Positions 25,436 through 33,546 of a stretch of DNA of 47,799 nucleotides are shown here, in pieces. The notes beneath the pieces are model-generated. The model saw only the letters and a program-made list of their open reading frames with translations, was not told the origin of the DNA and made no database searches. Within the stretch, counting starts at the first letter, position 1. Each line of letters opens with the position of its first letter. This DNA comes from Caulobacterales bacterium RIFCSPHIGHO2_01_FULL_70_19 (GTDB taxonomy: Bacteria > Pseudomonadota > Alphaproteobacteria > Caulobacterales > Caulobacteraceae): assembly GCA_001794825.1 (NCBI GenBank), contig MGLK01000001.1, forward strand, positions 110,939 to 158,737. Reading direction: 5' to 3'. The position numbers and the translations under genes are program-made.

Positions 25436-25930
25436 ATGTCCTATCGCGCCCGCGACGACCGTCCCGCCGACAAGGCCGAACGCTACGCCGAAGTGGAAGA
25501 GGAGATCCTGGCGGTGCTGGACGGCGAGCCCGACCGGGTCGCCCGCATGGCGACGGTGGCTTCGATGCTGGCCGACGCCTTCCCCGCCTTCTTCTGGACC
25601 GGCTTCTACGTCGTCGACCCGGCCAGGGCCGACGAACTGGTGGTGGGGCCGTACCAAGGCACCCTCGGCTGTCTGCGCATCCCCTTCGGTCGCGGCGTGT
25701 GCGGCGCGGCGGCGGCGACCCGAACGACCCAGGTCGTCGAGGACGTCCACGCCTTCCCCGGCCACATCGCCTGCGACAGCCGCTCGGCCAGCGAGATCGT
25801 GGTGCCGGTGTCCGACGCCGACGGCCGGCTGATCGCCGTTCTGGACGTCGACGCCACGGAGAAGGGAGCCTTCGACGCGGTGGACGCGGCGGCCCTGGAG
25901 CGTCTGATGGCCAAGGTGTTCGCCGCCTGA
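25436..25930 (+). CDS. msrC: Free methionine-(R)-sulfoxide reductase (GAF domain)
   Basis: 164 residues, one GAF domain. It reduces free methionine-R-sulfoxide using thioredoxin, in the cytoplasm. The three redox cysteines of the family are present as C79, C89 and C113, with the same 10 and 24 spacing as C84/C94/C118 of E. coli YebR. The motif GTLGCLRIPFGRGVCG and HIACDSRSASEIVVP are typical. ATG at 25436 follows GGAGTGA. A TATATC hexamer at 25407-25412 could be the -10 of its promoter. The three-cysteine set separates it from GAF domains that only bind ligands. Confidence 0.93.
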   Translation: MSYRARDDRPADKAERYAEVEEEILAVLDGEPDRVARMATVASMLADAFPAFFWTGFYVVDPARADELVVGPYQGTLGCLRIPFGRGVCGAAAATRTTQVVEDVHAFPGHIACDSRSASEIVVPVSDADGRLIAVLDVDATEKGAFDAVDAAALERLMAKVFAA

Positions 25931-25966
25931 TCATCTGCTAAGCCGTCCTCGACAGAGGAGGACGTC

Positions 25967-26644
25967 ATGGCGGAACGGGTGATCGTGGTGACCGGCGGGC
26001 ACGGAGCGCTGGGGCGCGCCGTGGTCGCGGCCGCCCTGGCCGAAGGGCTGAAGGTCGCGGTTATCGACCACGCGGCCGGCCTGCCGACGCCGGAGGGCGT
26101 GCTCGAACTCGGTGGGACGGACCTGACCGACGCCGCCGCCGCCGCCCGCGCGATCGAGGCCGTGGCCGCCCGTTTCGGCCGGCTGGACGCCCTGCTCAAC
26201 ATCGCCGGCGGCTTCGTCTGGCAGACGGTCGACGACGCCGACCCGGCGTGGGACCGCATGCATGCGCTGAACCTGAAGACCGCCCTGAACGCCAGCCGCG
26301 CCGCCCTGCCCTGGCTGAAGCGGTCCGACGAGGGGCGGATCGTCAACGTCGGAGCCAACGGCGCGCTGAAGGCAGCCGCCGGCATGGGCGCCTACGCCGC
26401 CTCCAAGGCGGGGGTTCACCGCCTGACCGAAAGCCTCGCCGAGGAGCTGAAGGCGACCTCCGTCACGGTCAACGCCGTCCTGCCGTCGATCCTCGACACG
26501 GCGCAGAACCGCAAGGACATGCCAGGCGCCGATCCGTCGACCTGGGTGCAGCCGGCCGACCTCGCCCGGGTCATGCTATTCCTCGCCTCGCCGGAGAGCC
26601 GGGCCGTCACCGGCGCCCTGATCCCCGTCGTCGGCCGCGTCTGA
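25967..26644 (+). CDS. Short-chain dehydrogenase/reductase lacking the catalytic serine
   Basis: 225 residues, Rossmann fold. The cofactor loop TGGHGALG lies at about residue 9, LLNIAGG is the NNAG-like motif, and the active-site YAASK has Tyr143 and Lys147. Where classical SDRs have the catalytic serine (13 residues before the Tyr) there is an alanine (GANGALKAAAG). Dihydropteridine reductase is a known SDR that also has alanine there, so activity is not excluded. The substrate is unknown. Ribosome-binding site GAGGAGG is close to ATG 25967. The stop overlaps the next gene start (TGATG), so both are translated together. Confidence 0.85.
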   Translation: MAERVIVVTGGHGALGRAVVAAALAEGLKVAVIDHAAGLPTPEGVLELGGTDLTDAAAAARAIEAVAARFGRLDALLNIAGGFVWQTVDDADPAWDRMHALNLKTALNASRAALPWLKRSDEGRIVNVGANGALKAAAGMGAYAASKAGVHRLTESLAEELKATSVTVNAVLPSILDTAQNRKDMPGADPSTWVQPADLARVMLFLASPESRAVTGALIPVVGRV

Positions 26645-27483
26645 TGCGCCCGGCCCGCTCGGTCCTGTTCCTGCCGGCCAGCAATCCGCGAGCGATCGAA
26701 AAGGCGCGCGCCCTGCCCTGCGACATCGCCATCCTCGACCTTGAGGACGCCGTGGCGCCGGAGGCCAAGGACGCGGCCCGGGCCGCCGCCGTCGAGGCGG
26801 TGCGCGCCGGCGGATTCGCGCCGCGCCTCGGCGTCCGGATCAACGGCCTGGACACCCCTTGGGGCGAAGCCGATCTGGAGGCCCTCGGCGGAACCGGAGT
26901 CGAGCTGGTCGTCGCCCCCAAGGTGGAAGACGCCGCGGCGGTGAGGAGCCTGGCCGGCAGGGTTCCGGCCGGCGCCGCCCTGTGGGCGATGATCGAGACG
27001 CCGAACGCCCTGCTGGAGCTGCCGGCCATCGCGCGGTCCGCCGCGGCCACGCCGCTGGAGGCGCTGATGCTCGGCGTGAACGACCTCGCCGTCGGTCTCG
27101 GAATCGGCGCCGCGCCGGATCGGGAGCCGCTGAAGCCGTGGCTCGCCGCCACCGTCGCGGCGGCCCGCGCCCACGGGCTGCTGGCGATCGACGGGGTCTG
27201 GAACGACTTCGGCGACGCCGACGGTCTGGCCGCCGAATGCGCCCAGGCCCGGACCTACGGCTTCGACGGCAAGAGCCTGATCCACCCTTCGCAGATCGAG
27301 CCGGCCAACCTCGCCTTCTCGCCCACGGCGGAAGAGGCGGCGCAGGCCCGGGCGATCGTCGCCGCCTTCGCCGCGCCGGAGGCCGCCGGAAAGGGCGCGA
27401 TCCGCGTCGGCGGCCGGATGGTCGAGCGGCTTCATCTCGCCGCAGCCGGGCGCCTGCTGGCCCGTCTCGACCCGGGCCGCTGA
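26644..27483 (+). CDS. HpcH/HpaI aldolase / citrate-lyase beta-like (CoA ester lyase)
   Basis: 279 residues from ATG 26644, overlapping the SDR stop by one base. A TIM-barrel of the CitE-like group: RSVLFLPASNPRAIEKA at the start, DLEDAVAPEAKD with the metal-site acids, RINGLDT, AMIETPNALLELP with the second metal Glu, LGVNDLAVGLG and GFDGKSLIHPSQIE. These are the residues that bind Mg2+ and the acyl-CoA in stand-alone CitE-like lyases. No CitD/CitF partners are adjacent, so it is not part of a citrate lyase complex. Candidates include malyl- or methylmalyl-CoA or citramalyl-CoA lyase activity; the sequence alone does not decide. Confidence 0.85.
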   Translation: MRPARSVLFLPASNPRAIEKARALPCDIAILDLEDAVAPEAKDAARAAAVEAVRAGGFAPRLGVRINGLDTPWGEADLEALGGTGVELVVAPKVEDAAAVRSLAGRVPAGAALWAMIETPNALLELPAIARSAAATPLEALMLGVNDLAVGLGIGAAPDREPLKPWLAATVAAARAHGLLAIDGVWNDFGDADGLAAECAQARTYGFDGKSLIHPSQIEPANLAFSPTAEEAAQARAIVAAFAAPEAAGKGAIRVGGRMVERLHLAAAGRLLARLDPGR

Positions 27484-27549
27484 GCGGCGTATCCAGTCCG
27501 TTCAGAAACAGAACGCGCCCAGGAAGGCGCGGGAGCGCATCGGGATCCC

Positions 27550-28692
27550 ATGACCCAAGCCGTCATCGCCGCCACCGGCCTGTTCACGCCGGAGCAGTCG
27601 ATCTCCAACGAGGAACTGGTCGCGGCCTACAACGCCTTCGCCGACCGCTTCAACGCTGACCACGCGGGCGAAATCGCGCGCGGCGAGGTGGAGGCCCTGA
27701 CCCACTCCTCGGCCGAATTCATCGAGAAGGCCTCGGGCATCAGGCGCCGCTTCGTGCTCGACAAGGCGGGCGTTCTGGATCCGGAGCGGATGCGGCCGCA
27801 TCTGCCCGAGCGCTCCAACGACGAACTGTCGATCCTGGCCGAGATGGCGGTGAAGGCCGCCGAGGAGGCCCTGGCGCGTTGGGGCAAGCCGGCCTCCGGG
27901 ATCGGGGCGGTCATCTGCGCCGCCTCCAACATGCAGCGTCCCTACCCCGCCATGGCCATTGAGGTGCAGCAGGCGCTGGGGATCGAGGGTTTCGCCTTCG
28001 ACATGAACGTGGCCTGCTCCTCGGCCACCTTCGGCCTCAAGACCGCCGCCGACTTCATCGCCTCCGGCTCGGTCAAGGCGGTGCTGATGGTCAATCCGGA
28101 AATCTGCTCGGCGCACCTGAACTTCAAGGACCGCGACAGCCACTTCATCTTCGGCGACGTGGCCACGGCGGTGATCGTCGAGGCGGCCGACCAGGCCGTG
28201 GACGGCTGGGAGATCCTCGGGACGCGGCTCAAGACCGTGTTCTCGAACAACATCCGCAACAACTTCGGCTTCCTCAATGCGGCGGCCGTGGAGACGGGGG
28301 CGAGCGAGCCCGTCGCCGCCACCGGCCAGACCGACAAGCTGTTCGTCCAGCAGGGCCGCAAGGTGTTCCGGGACGTGGTGCCCATGGTCGCCGAGATGAT
28401 CGTCGACCACGCCCGCGACCTCGGGCTCGACCCGACCGACCTGAAACGGCTGTGGCTGCACCAGGCCAACATCAACATGAACGAGCTGATCGGCCGCAAG
28501 GTGCTGGGCCGCGAGCCGACTCCCGAGGAGAACGTGATCATCCTCGACGACTACGCCAACACATCCTCGGCCGGCTCGATCATCGCCTTCCACCTGCACC
28601 AGGACGGTTTCGCCCCGGGCGAGGTCGGACTGATCTGCAGCTTCGGCGCCGGCTATTCAGCCGGCACGGTCTTCGTCCGGAAGCGCGCCTGA
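27550..28692 (+). CDS. FabH-like beta-ketoacyl-ACP synthase III
   Basis: 380 residues, longer than the about 317 of housekeeping FabH. It is a thiolase-fold condensing enzyme with the KAS III triad: Cys156 in NVACSSATFG, His304 in LHQANINM and Asn337 in DDYANTSSAG. The extra length is an insertion near residues 35-75 and loops in the second half. Such enzymes condense an acyl-CoA with malonyl-ACP. No plsX or acpP lies nearby, so this may be a second, specialised KAS III. ATG at 27550 follows a GGGA-containing leader of 66 nt. The stop overlaps the next gene. Confidence 0.88.
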   Translation: MTQAVIAATGLFTPEQSISNEELVAAYNAFADRFNADHAGEIARGEVEALTHSSAEFIEKASGIRRRFVLDKAGVLDPERMRPHLPERSNDELSILAEMAVKAAEEALARWGKPASGIGAVICAASNMQRPYPAMAIEVQQALGIEGFAFDMNVACSSATFGLKTAADFIASGSVKAVLMVNPEICSAHLNFKDRDSHFIFGDVATAVIVEAADQAVDGWEILGTRLKTVFSNNIRNNFGFLNAAAVETGASEPVAATGQTDKLFVQQGRKVFRDVVPMVAEMIVDHARDLGLDPTDLKRLWLHQANINMNELIGRKVLGREPTPEENVIILDDYANTSSAGSIIAFHLHQDGFAPGEVGLICSFGAGYSAGTVFVRKRA

Positions 28693-29123
28693 TGGTGGAC
28701 CGGTCCGACATCGGGGCGGTGGTCGACGCCATGTACGCCTGCATTTCCGGCCCGGCCGGGCCGCGCGACTGGGCGACCCAGCGCGAAATCTTCCACCCCG
28801 ACAGCCGCCAGGCGCGCACCTGGCTGGACGCCGAGGGCCGGCCCGCGATGCTGGTCATGGGCCGCGACGAGTACGAGGCGAACGTCACCCTCTTCTTCGA
28901 GACCACCGGCTTCTTCGAAACCGAGATCGATCGCCGGATCTCCGTCTTCGGCAACATGGCCCACGTCTGGAGCGTCTACGAGGCGCGCAACGACCCGGCC
29001 GACCCCGAGCCGGAGAGGCGCGGGATCAACTCGATCCAGCTGTGCCGCGGTCCTGACAGCCTCTGGTCGATCCTGCACATGATCTGGGACAACGAGCGGC
29101 CGGGGCTGAGCGTCGGGGGCTGA
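28692..29123 (+). CDS. NTF2-like (SnoaL/DUF4440-type) protein
   Basis: 143 residues from ATG 28692, which overlaps the FabH-like stop as TGATG, so expression is coupled. The pattern is an N-terminal helix, FHPDSR, a curved sheet and SIQLCRGPDSLWSILHMIWDNE at the end, the cone fold of NTF2-like proteins. This fold hosts small enzymes (isomerases, cyclases, dehydratases) and ligand-binding proteins. No catalytic residues can be named. Its fusion by overlap to a condensing-enzyme gene suggests that it acts on or protects the product. Confidence 0.72.
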   Translation: MVDRSDIGAVVDAMYACISGPAGPRDWATQREIFHPDSRQARTWLDAEGRPAMLVMGRDEYEANVTLFFETTGFFETEIDRRISVFGNMAHVWSVYEARNDPADPEPERRGINSIQLCRGPDSLWSILHMIWDNERPGLSVGG

Positions 29124-29145
29124 ATGCAGCCGTCAGGCCTCGTCC

Positions 29146-29574
29146 TCAGCCGACGAACCGGGCGCGATCCTCAGCCGACGGAGCCATGCAGGCTTCGGTC
29201 CGCCCGAAGATGCGGTAGCGGTTGCGCGCGACCAGGTCGTAGGCGAGGTCACGCGCGGCGCGCGGCGCGAGCTTCAGAACCGCCAGCGGCCGCGTCGACG
29301 GAAGCGCGCCCAGCACCGTCAGCGCCGCGTCCGACTTGAAGAAAATCCGCCTGCCAAGGACCACCGCGTTGGTTTCCGGGGCGTCGGCGTCGATGCCGAA
29401 GCGCCGTGCCAGATCCCTGCCCCGGACGGACTGGACCGGCACGAAAGTGAACCGCCGCGCCCGATCACGGGCGATGACGAAGCGCACCCAACGGGAACAG
29501 AAGACGCACGCGCCGTCGAACAGGATCATTCCGTCGGGTTCGTCGGGAGCGGGCTTCGGCGACCAGCGGCTCAT
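29146..29574 (-). CDS. DCC-family thiol-disulfide oxidoreductase-like protein (DUF393)
   Basis: 142 residues. The family signature is clear: LFDGACVFCSRWVRFV (about residues 18-33) with the C-x-x-C pair, VPVQS in the middle, and RYRIFGRTEACMAPS at the end. The family is often described as thiol-disulfide oxidoreductase-like, but substrates are largely unknown. No signal peptide is visible. It is the last gene of the left-reading run of M28, M28, RidA and DUF393. The start is ATG at 29574, 42 nt after the RidA stop. Confidence 0.88.
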   Translation of the reverse strand: MSRWSPKPAPDEPDGMILFDGACVFCSRWVRFVIARDRARRFTFVPVQSVRGRDLARRFGIDADAPETNAVVLGRRIFFKSDAALTVLGALPSTRPLAVLKLAPRAARDLAYDLVARNRYRIFGRTEACMAPSAEDRARFVG

Positions 29575-29616
29575 GGCCCGACGGTGCGCCGCATCGCCGC
29601 GATCGACAAGGCGGCG

Positions 29617-30006
29617 TTACGCCGCCGCCACCGCCTCGATCTCGACCAGCCAGGCCTCGTGGAAGATGCCGGCGACGATCACGGTCAGCGCGGTCTGGCG
29701 ACCTCCGAGACGGCGCAGCCGCACCTCGCGGTTCTCGAGGGCGTATTTCCGGTCGGACAGGAAGGTGGTCACCTTGACCAGGTTGTCCAGCGTCATGCCT
29801 GCGGCGCGCAGCTGGGTCTCGAGGTTGTCCCACACCTGCTCGCACTGGCCGGTGAAGTCGGGCGCCAGCGAGCCATCGGGGGCGACCGGAATCTGGCCCG
29901 AGAGGTAGAGCCAGCGGGTCGCGCCGGCGACCTCCGCCGCCTGGGCGTACTGGCCCTCTGCGGGCGGCGAGCCGTCGCCGGTCAGCGGGCGGATGACGAC
30001 GGCCAC
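29617..30006 (-). CDS. RidA-family protein lacking the deaminase arginine
   Basis: 129 residues from GTG at 30006, 10 nt after the M28 stop. YLSGQIPVAPDGSLAPDFTGQCEQVWDNLETQLRAAG is typical of the trimeric YjgF/RidA fold, and VEIEAVA at the end is the family tail. In E. coli RidA a conserved arginine just before the tail (VARLP) holds the substrate carboxylate. Here the aligned residue is glycine in VAGIFHEAW. It is therefore probably one of the RidA subfamilies without imine deaminase activity. The role is unknown. Confidence 0.85.
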   Translation of the reverse strand: MAVVIRPLTGDGSPPAEGQYAQAAEVAGATRWLYLSGQIPVAPDGSLAPDFTGQCEQVWDNLETQLRAAGMTLDNLVKVTTFLSDRKYALENREVRLRRLGGRQTALTVIVAGIFHEAWLVEIEAVAAA

Positions 30007-30016
30007 GCCTTGCGCC

Positions 30017-31639
30017 CTAGCGCCGCGCCGCGTCAGAGCGGGCGCGGACGACGGCGAACTCCGAGGTCGGCTTCCAGCCCGGCCAGTCCTCGCTGTTCGC
30101 GAGGTCCAGGCCCAGATGATAGAGCAGGGTCAGGTTCTCGACCGCCGAGGTCAGGTCCCAGTCCGCCGACCATTGGTCGGACGGCTTGTGGTAGTCGGCG
30201 GCGAACTTGGCCCGCCAGGCCGCCTCGCCGGCCGCTCGACCGCCGTCGACCCAATCCCAGCCGTGCCACGGCATGAGCGCAGGCACGCCCATGCGGGCGA
30301 AGGGGAAGTGGTCCGAGCGGTAGTAGAAGCCCTGCTCGGGCATGCCGTCGTCGGAGACGTAGCGCCCAAGGGGCTCCGCCAGCGCCTGCAGCCGGTCCTC
30401 CAGCTCGTTCTGCCCCTTGCCGAAGATCGGTATGTCGCGGGTCGGGCCGGACAGGGGCAGCATGTCGATGTTGATGTCCGCCACCGTCGTCTCGAGCGGG
30501 TACACCGGGTCGGCGGCGTAGGCGTAGGCGCCCAGCAGGCCCATCTCCTCGGCGGCCATGTGGGCGAAGACGATCGAGCGTTCCGGACGCGGCGCCTGGC
30601 TCAGCTGGCGGGCCATCTCCAGCACGCCGATGGTGCCCGAGGCGTTGTCCCAGGCGCCGTTCCAGATGTTGTCGCCCTCCACGCCCGGGTGCTGGGCCGC
30701 GCCGCCGACGTGGTCCCAGTGGGCCGAATAGATGATCGTCTCGTTCGGCCGCTCCGTCCCCGGAATGCGCGCGATCAGGTTGTGGGTGACCAGGGTCTCG
30801 ATGGTCTCGGACGCGTCGACGGAGAGGGCGACGCCCTCAAGGGCCACGGCCTTGAACGAGCCGTCGGCGAGATTCGGCATCTGGCTGATGTCCAGCCCGG
30901 CCGCGGCGGCCCAGGCCTGGGCCGTGTCGTGGTTGAGGGCCCCGGAGAACTCGAGGTCGGCCGCGCCGGGCGTCATCGTCCGCGTGCGGCTGTTGGCGCG
31001 CACGAGGCCCTGCCACTGGGCGGAGCCGGCCGGCTGCGCCACCAGCGTGAGGATCCCCACCGCGCCGCGCCGGAAGGCTTCGTCGGCCTTGTAGGCGGCC
31101 GACTGGTAATTGGTCGCGTACGGCCCGTTGAAGAGCTCGCCCTCCGGCTCGCCGGCGACCACCACCACGACCTTGCCGCTCACGTCCAGGTCGCCGTAGT
31201 CGTCCCAGTTCCGCTCGGGGGCGTAGATGCCGTGGCCGACGAAGACCACTCCGGCGTTGCGGACGGCCGCGCGGCCGTCATTGGTCGCCGCCCGCACCAC
31301 GACGTCGGTTCCGACCGTCAGCGGGTGCTCGACGCCGTCGGGGCCCGTCCAGCTGGCGGTCGCCCCGTCGACGGGGGTGAAGCGCTTCAGTTCCACCCGC
31401 TGCAGCCATTGGCCGTCCGGGCCGCCGGGCTGGAGCCCCATGGCTTCGTACTGCGCCTGCAACCACTCAAGGGTCATCCGCTCGCCCTCGGTTCCGGGAT
31501 AGCGGCCCTGGAACGCGTCGGCGCTGATCGTGCGAATATCGTTGCTGATCCGCTCCGCCGAGAAGTCCTGCGCCGATGCGGCGCCGGCGGCCAGAAGCAC
31601 GGCGGCGAGGGCGACGCCGCCCGCGAGCTTGCGAAACAT
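30017..31639 (-). CDS. Exported M28-family metallopeptidase
   Basis: 540 residues. Signal peptide about 1-23 (after ASA). Zinc residues of the family are visible in order: SAHWDHVG (His, Asp), WDNASGT (Asp), AAEEMGLLG (Glu-Glu) and SDHFPFA (His). A protease-associated-like domain is inserted at about 110-250 (VFVGHGIYAPERNWDDYGDLDVSGKVVVVV). It probably trims peptides or amino acids in the periplasm. Start at ATG 31639 with GGAG upstream; an in-frame Met four codons earlier is less likely. It is clearly paralogous to the gene upstream, with the same domain order. Confidence 0.92.
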   Translation of the reverse strand: MFRKLAGGVALAAVLLAAGAASAQDFSAERISNDIRTISADAFQGRYPGTEGERMTLEWLQAQYEAMGLQPGGPDGQWLQRVELKRFTPVDGATASWTGPDGVEHPLTVGTDVVVRAATNDGRAAVRNAGVVFVGHGIYAPERNWDDYGDLDVSGKVVVVVAGEPEGELFNGPYATNYQSAAYKADEAFRRGAVGILTLVAQPAGSAQWQGLVRANSRTRTMTPGAADLEFSGALNHDTAQAWAAAAGLDISQMPNLADGSFKAVALEGVALSVDASETIETLVTHNLIARIPGTERPNETIIYSAHWDHVGGAAQHPGVEGDNIWNGAWDNASGTIGVLEMARQLSQAPRPERSIVFAHMAAEEMGLLGAYAYAADPVYPLETTVADINIDMLPLSGPTRDIPIFGKGQNELEDRLQALAEPLGRYVSDDGMPEQGFYYRSDHFPFARMGVPALMPWHGWDWVDGGRAAGEAAWRAKFAADYHKPSDQWSADWDLTSAVENLTLLYHLGLDLANSEDWPGWKPTSEFAVVRARSDAARR

Positions 31640-31721
31640 GAAGGACTCCATCCCGGACTGACGGAGCACTCTAGGGCGGCCCCGCGGGACCGCCCGTTAA
31701 GTTTTCGTCATCTGCCCGGGT

Positions 31722-33380
31722 TCAGCGACGGGCGCCCGCGCTGGAGGCGCGCGCCGGACCGAACTCCGAGCCCGGCTTCCAGCCCGGCCAGTCGCGGCTG
31801 TTGGCGAGGTCGAGACCGATTCCGTAGATCAGGGCCAGATCCTCGGCCTGACCCCGCAGGTCCCACGCCGGCGACCACTCGTCGTCGGCCTGGTGATAGC
31901 GGCGGGCGGTGTACTCGTCGCGGGCGGCGTTGCGCGGCGCGATCGGCTCATCGAGGAAATCGCCCCCGCCGTCGACATAGGCCATCGGCACGCCGCGCTT
32001 GGCCAGCGGGAAGTGGTCCGAACGGAAGTAGCTGCCCGCCGCCGGGTTGGCGTCCGGCCGGATGGTGCGGCCCTGGGCCTGGGCTGCGGCCTCGACCCGC
32101 TCGTCCAGATCCGACTGGCCGTAGCCGATGACGTCGACGTTTGCGACACGGCCGTAAACGTTCATCGCGTCGATGTTGAACCCGGCCACCGTGGTCTCCA
32201 GCGGCCAGACCGGATTGGCGGCGTAATACTCCGAGCCCAGCAGCCCGCTTTCCTCGGCGGTGAAGCTGATCATGACGATCGAGCGCTCGGGCCGCGGTCC
32301 CCGGCCGAAGGCGCGCGCCAGCTCCAGCAGGCCGGCGGTGCCGGTGGCGTTGTCGACGGCGCCGTTGAAGATGGCGTCGCCGTTGGCGTCCGGCTCCCCG
32401 ACGCCGATGTGGTCCCAGTGGGCCGTGTAAAGGATGGTCTCGTCCGGATGCGTCGTCCCGGGCAGGCGGGCGATGACGTTGCGGGTGGTGACCTGCTGCG
32501 TGGCCACGTCGAACGAGCCGCTGAAGGTCGCCCCCGGCAGCTCGACCGGACGGAAGTCGCGGCGGCGGGCCGAGGTCTTCAGGGCCTCGAAGTCCAGACC
32601 GGCGCGACGGAACAGGTCGACCGCCACGTCGCGCTGGATCCACGCCTCCATCGGCGCCCGTTCGGCGGCGGCGTTCTGGCGGACGATGTCGAACTGCGGA
32701 CCGGTCCAGCTGTTCTGAACCGTGGCCCAGCCGTACGACGCCGGGTCGTTCTCATGGACGATGATCGCACCGGCCGCGCCCTGGCGGGCGGCCTCCTCGT
32801 ACTTGTAGGTCCAGCGGCCGTAGTAGGTCATGGCCCGGCCGTTGAAGGTGTTCAGCGACGGGTCCTCGAAGTCGGCGTCGTTGACCAGCACGACGATGAC
32901 CTTGCCGCGCACGTCGACGTCCTTGAAGTCGTCCCACTGGCGCTCGGGCGCGTCGATGCCGTAGCCGACGAAGACAAGCGGCTTGTCGCGCAGGTCCACT
33001 TCAGTGCCCGGCAGGCGGGTGGAGACGACGATCTCGCGGCCCTGATTCAGCGGGATGGTCTGGTCGCCCACCTCCAGCCGCGCCTCGACGTTCGAGGCGG
33101 AGAAGCGGTTCAGCGTCACATCCTGGGTCCATGAGCCGTTCGGACCGCCCGGCTGGAAGCCGGCGGCGGCGTACTGCTCGCTGAGATAGCGCACCACCAT
33201 GTCTTCCGCGGGCGTGGCGATGCCGCGCCCCTGGAAGCTGTCGTCGGACAGGATGCGAGCATGCTCGGACAGGCGGGCCGGATCGAACAGGGCGGCGCCG
33301 TCGCCGGATGTCGGCGTGGTGGCGCAGGCGGCGAGCAGGAGGCCGGCCGCGAGCGCGGCGGCGGAAGCGAACGGACGCAT
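31722..33380 (-). CDS. M28-family metallopeptidase, lipoprotein
   Basis: 552 residues from ATG 33380; GTG at 33392 is an alternative. The signal peptide ends in the lipobox LLAAC (Cys about residue 18), so the mature protein is probably lipid-anchored, unlike its soluble paralogue. The M28 zinc set is TAHWDHIG, VDNATGT, TAEESGLLG and SDHFPLA. A protease-associated-like domain lies between about 110 and 250. The opening of the mature protein (SDDSFQGRG, QYAAAGFQPGGPNGSW) closely resembles that of the downstream gene, indicating duplication. The gap to that gene is 82 nt, and both are probably expressed together. Confidence 0.92.
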   Translation of the reverse strand: MRPFASAAALAAGLLLAACATTPTSGDGAALFDPARLSEHARILSDDSFQGRGIATPAEDMVVRYLSEQYAAAGFQPGGPNGSWTQDVTLNRFSASNVEARLEVGDQTIPLNQGREIVVSTRLPGTEVDLRDKPLVFVGYGIDAPERQWDDFKDVDVRGKVIVVLVNDADFEDPSLNTFNGRAMTYYGRWTYKYEEAARQGAAGAIIVHENDPASYGWATVQNSWTGPQFDIVRQNAAAERAPMEAWIQRDVAVDLFRRAGLDFEALKTSARRRDFRPVELPGATFSGSFDVATQQVTTRNVIARLPGTTHPDETILYTAHWDHIGVGEPDANGDAIFNGAVDNATGTAGLLELARAFGRGPRPERSIVMISFTAEESGLLGSEYYAANPVWPLETTVAGFNIDAMNVYGRVANVDVIGYGQSDLDERVEAAAQAQGRTIRPDANPAAGSYFRSDHFPLAKRGVPMAYVDGGGDFLDEPIAPRNAARDEYTARRYHQADDEWSPAWDLRGQAEDLALIYGIGLDLANSRDWPGWKPGSEFGPARASSAGARR

Positions 33381-33486
33381 GGACGAAGTCACCCTCAGCC
33401 TTTGAACAGGGCGTCGACCCTAGGGCGCCCGCCGGAGGCTGTCGATGCGCTCCCCCGCTCCGCCGGCGGGGCGGTCGGGCGCAACG

Positions 33487-33516
33487 AAAAACCCGCCGGA
33501 GCGGCGCTCCGGCGGG
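33487..33516 (-). terminator. Intrinsic terminator of the bc1 operon
   Basis: A perfect 10-bp GC-rich stem, CCCGCCGGAG (33492-33501) and CTCCGGCGGG (33507-33516), with a 5-nt loop. On the - strand it is followed by TTTTTCG (A-run at 33487-33491). It lies 30 nt after the petC stop, where the petABC message should end. Confidence 0.9.
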
Positions 33517-33546
33517 TCGATCGTCTCGTCGGCTGGAGGTGAGGCC

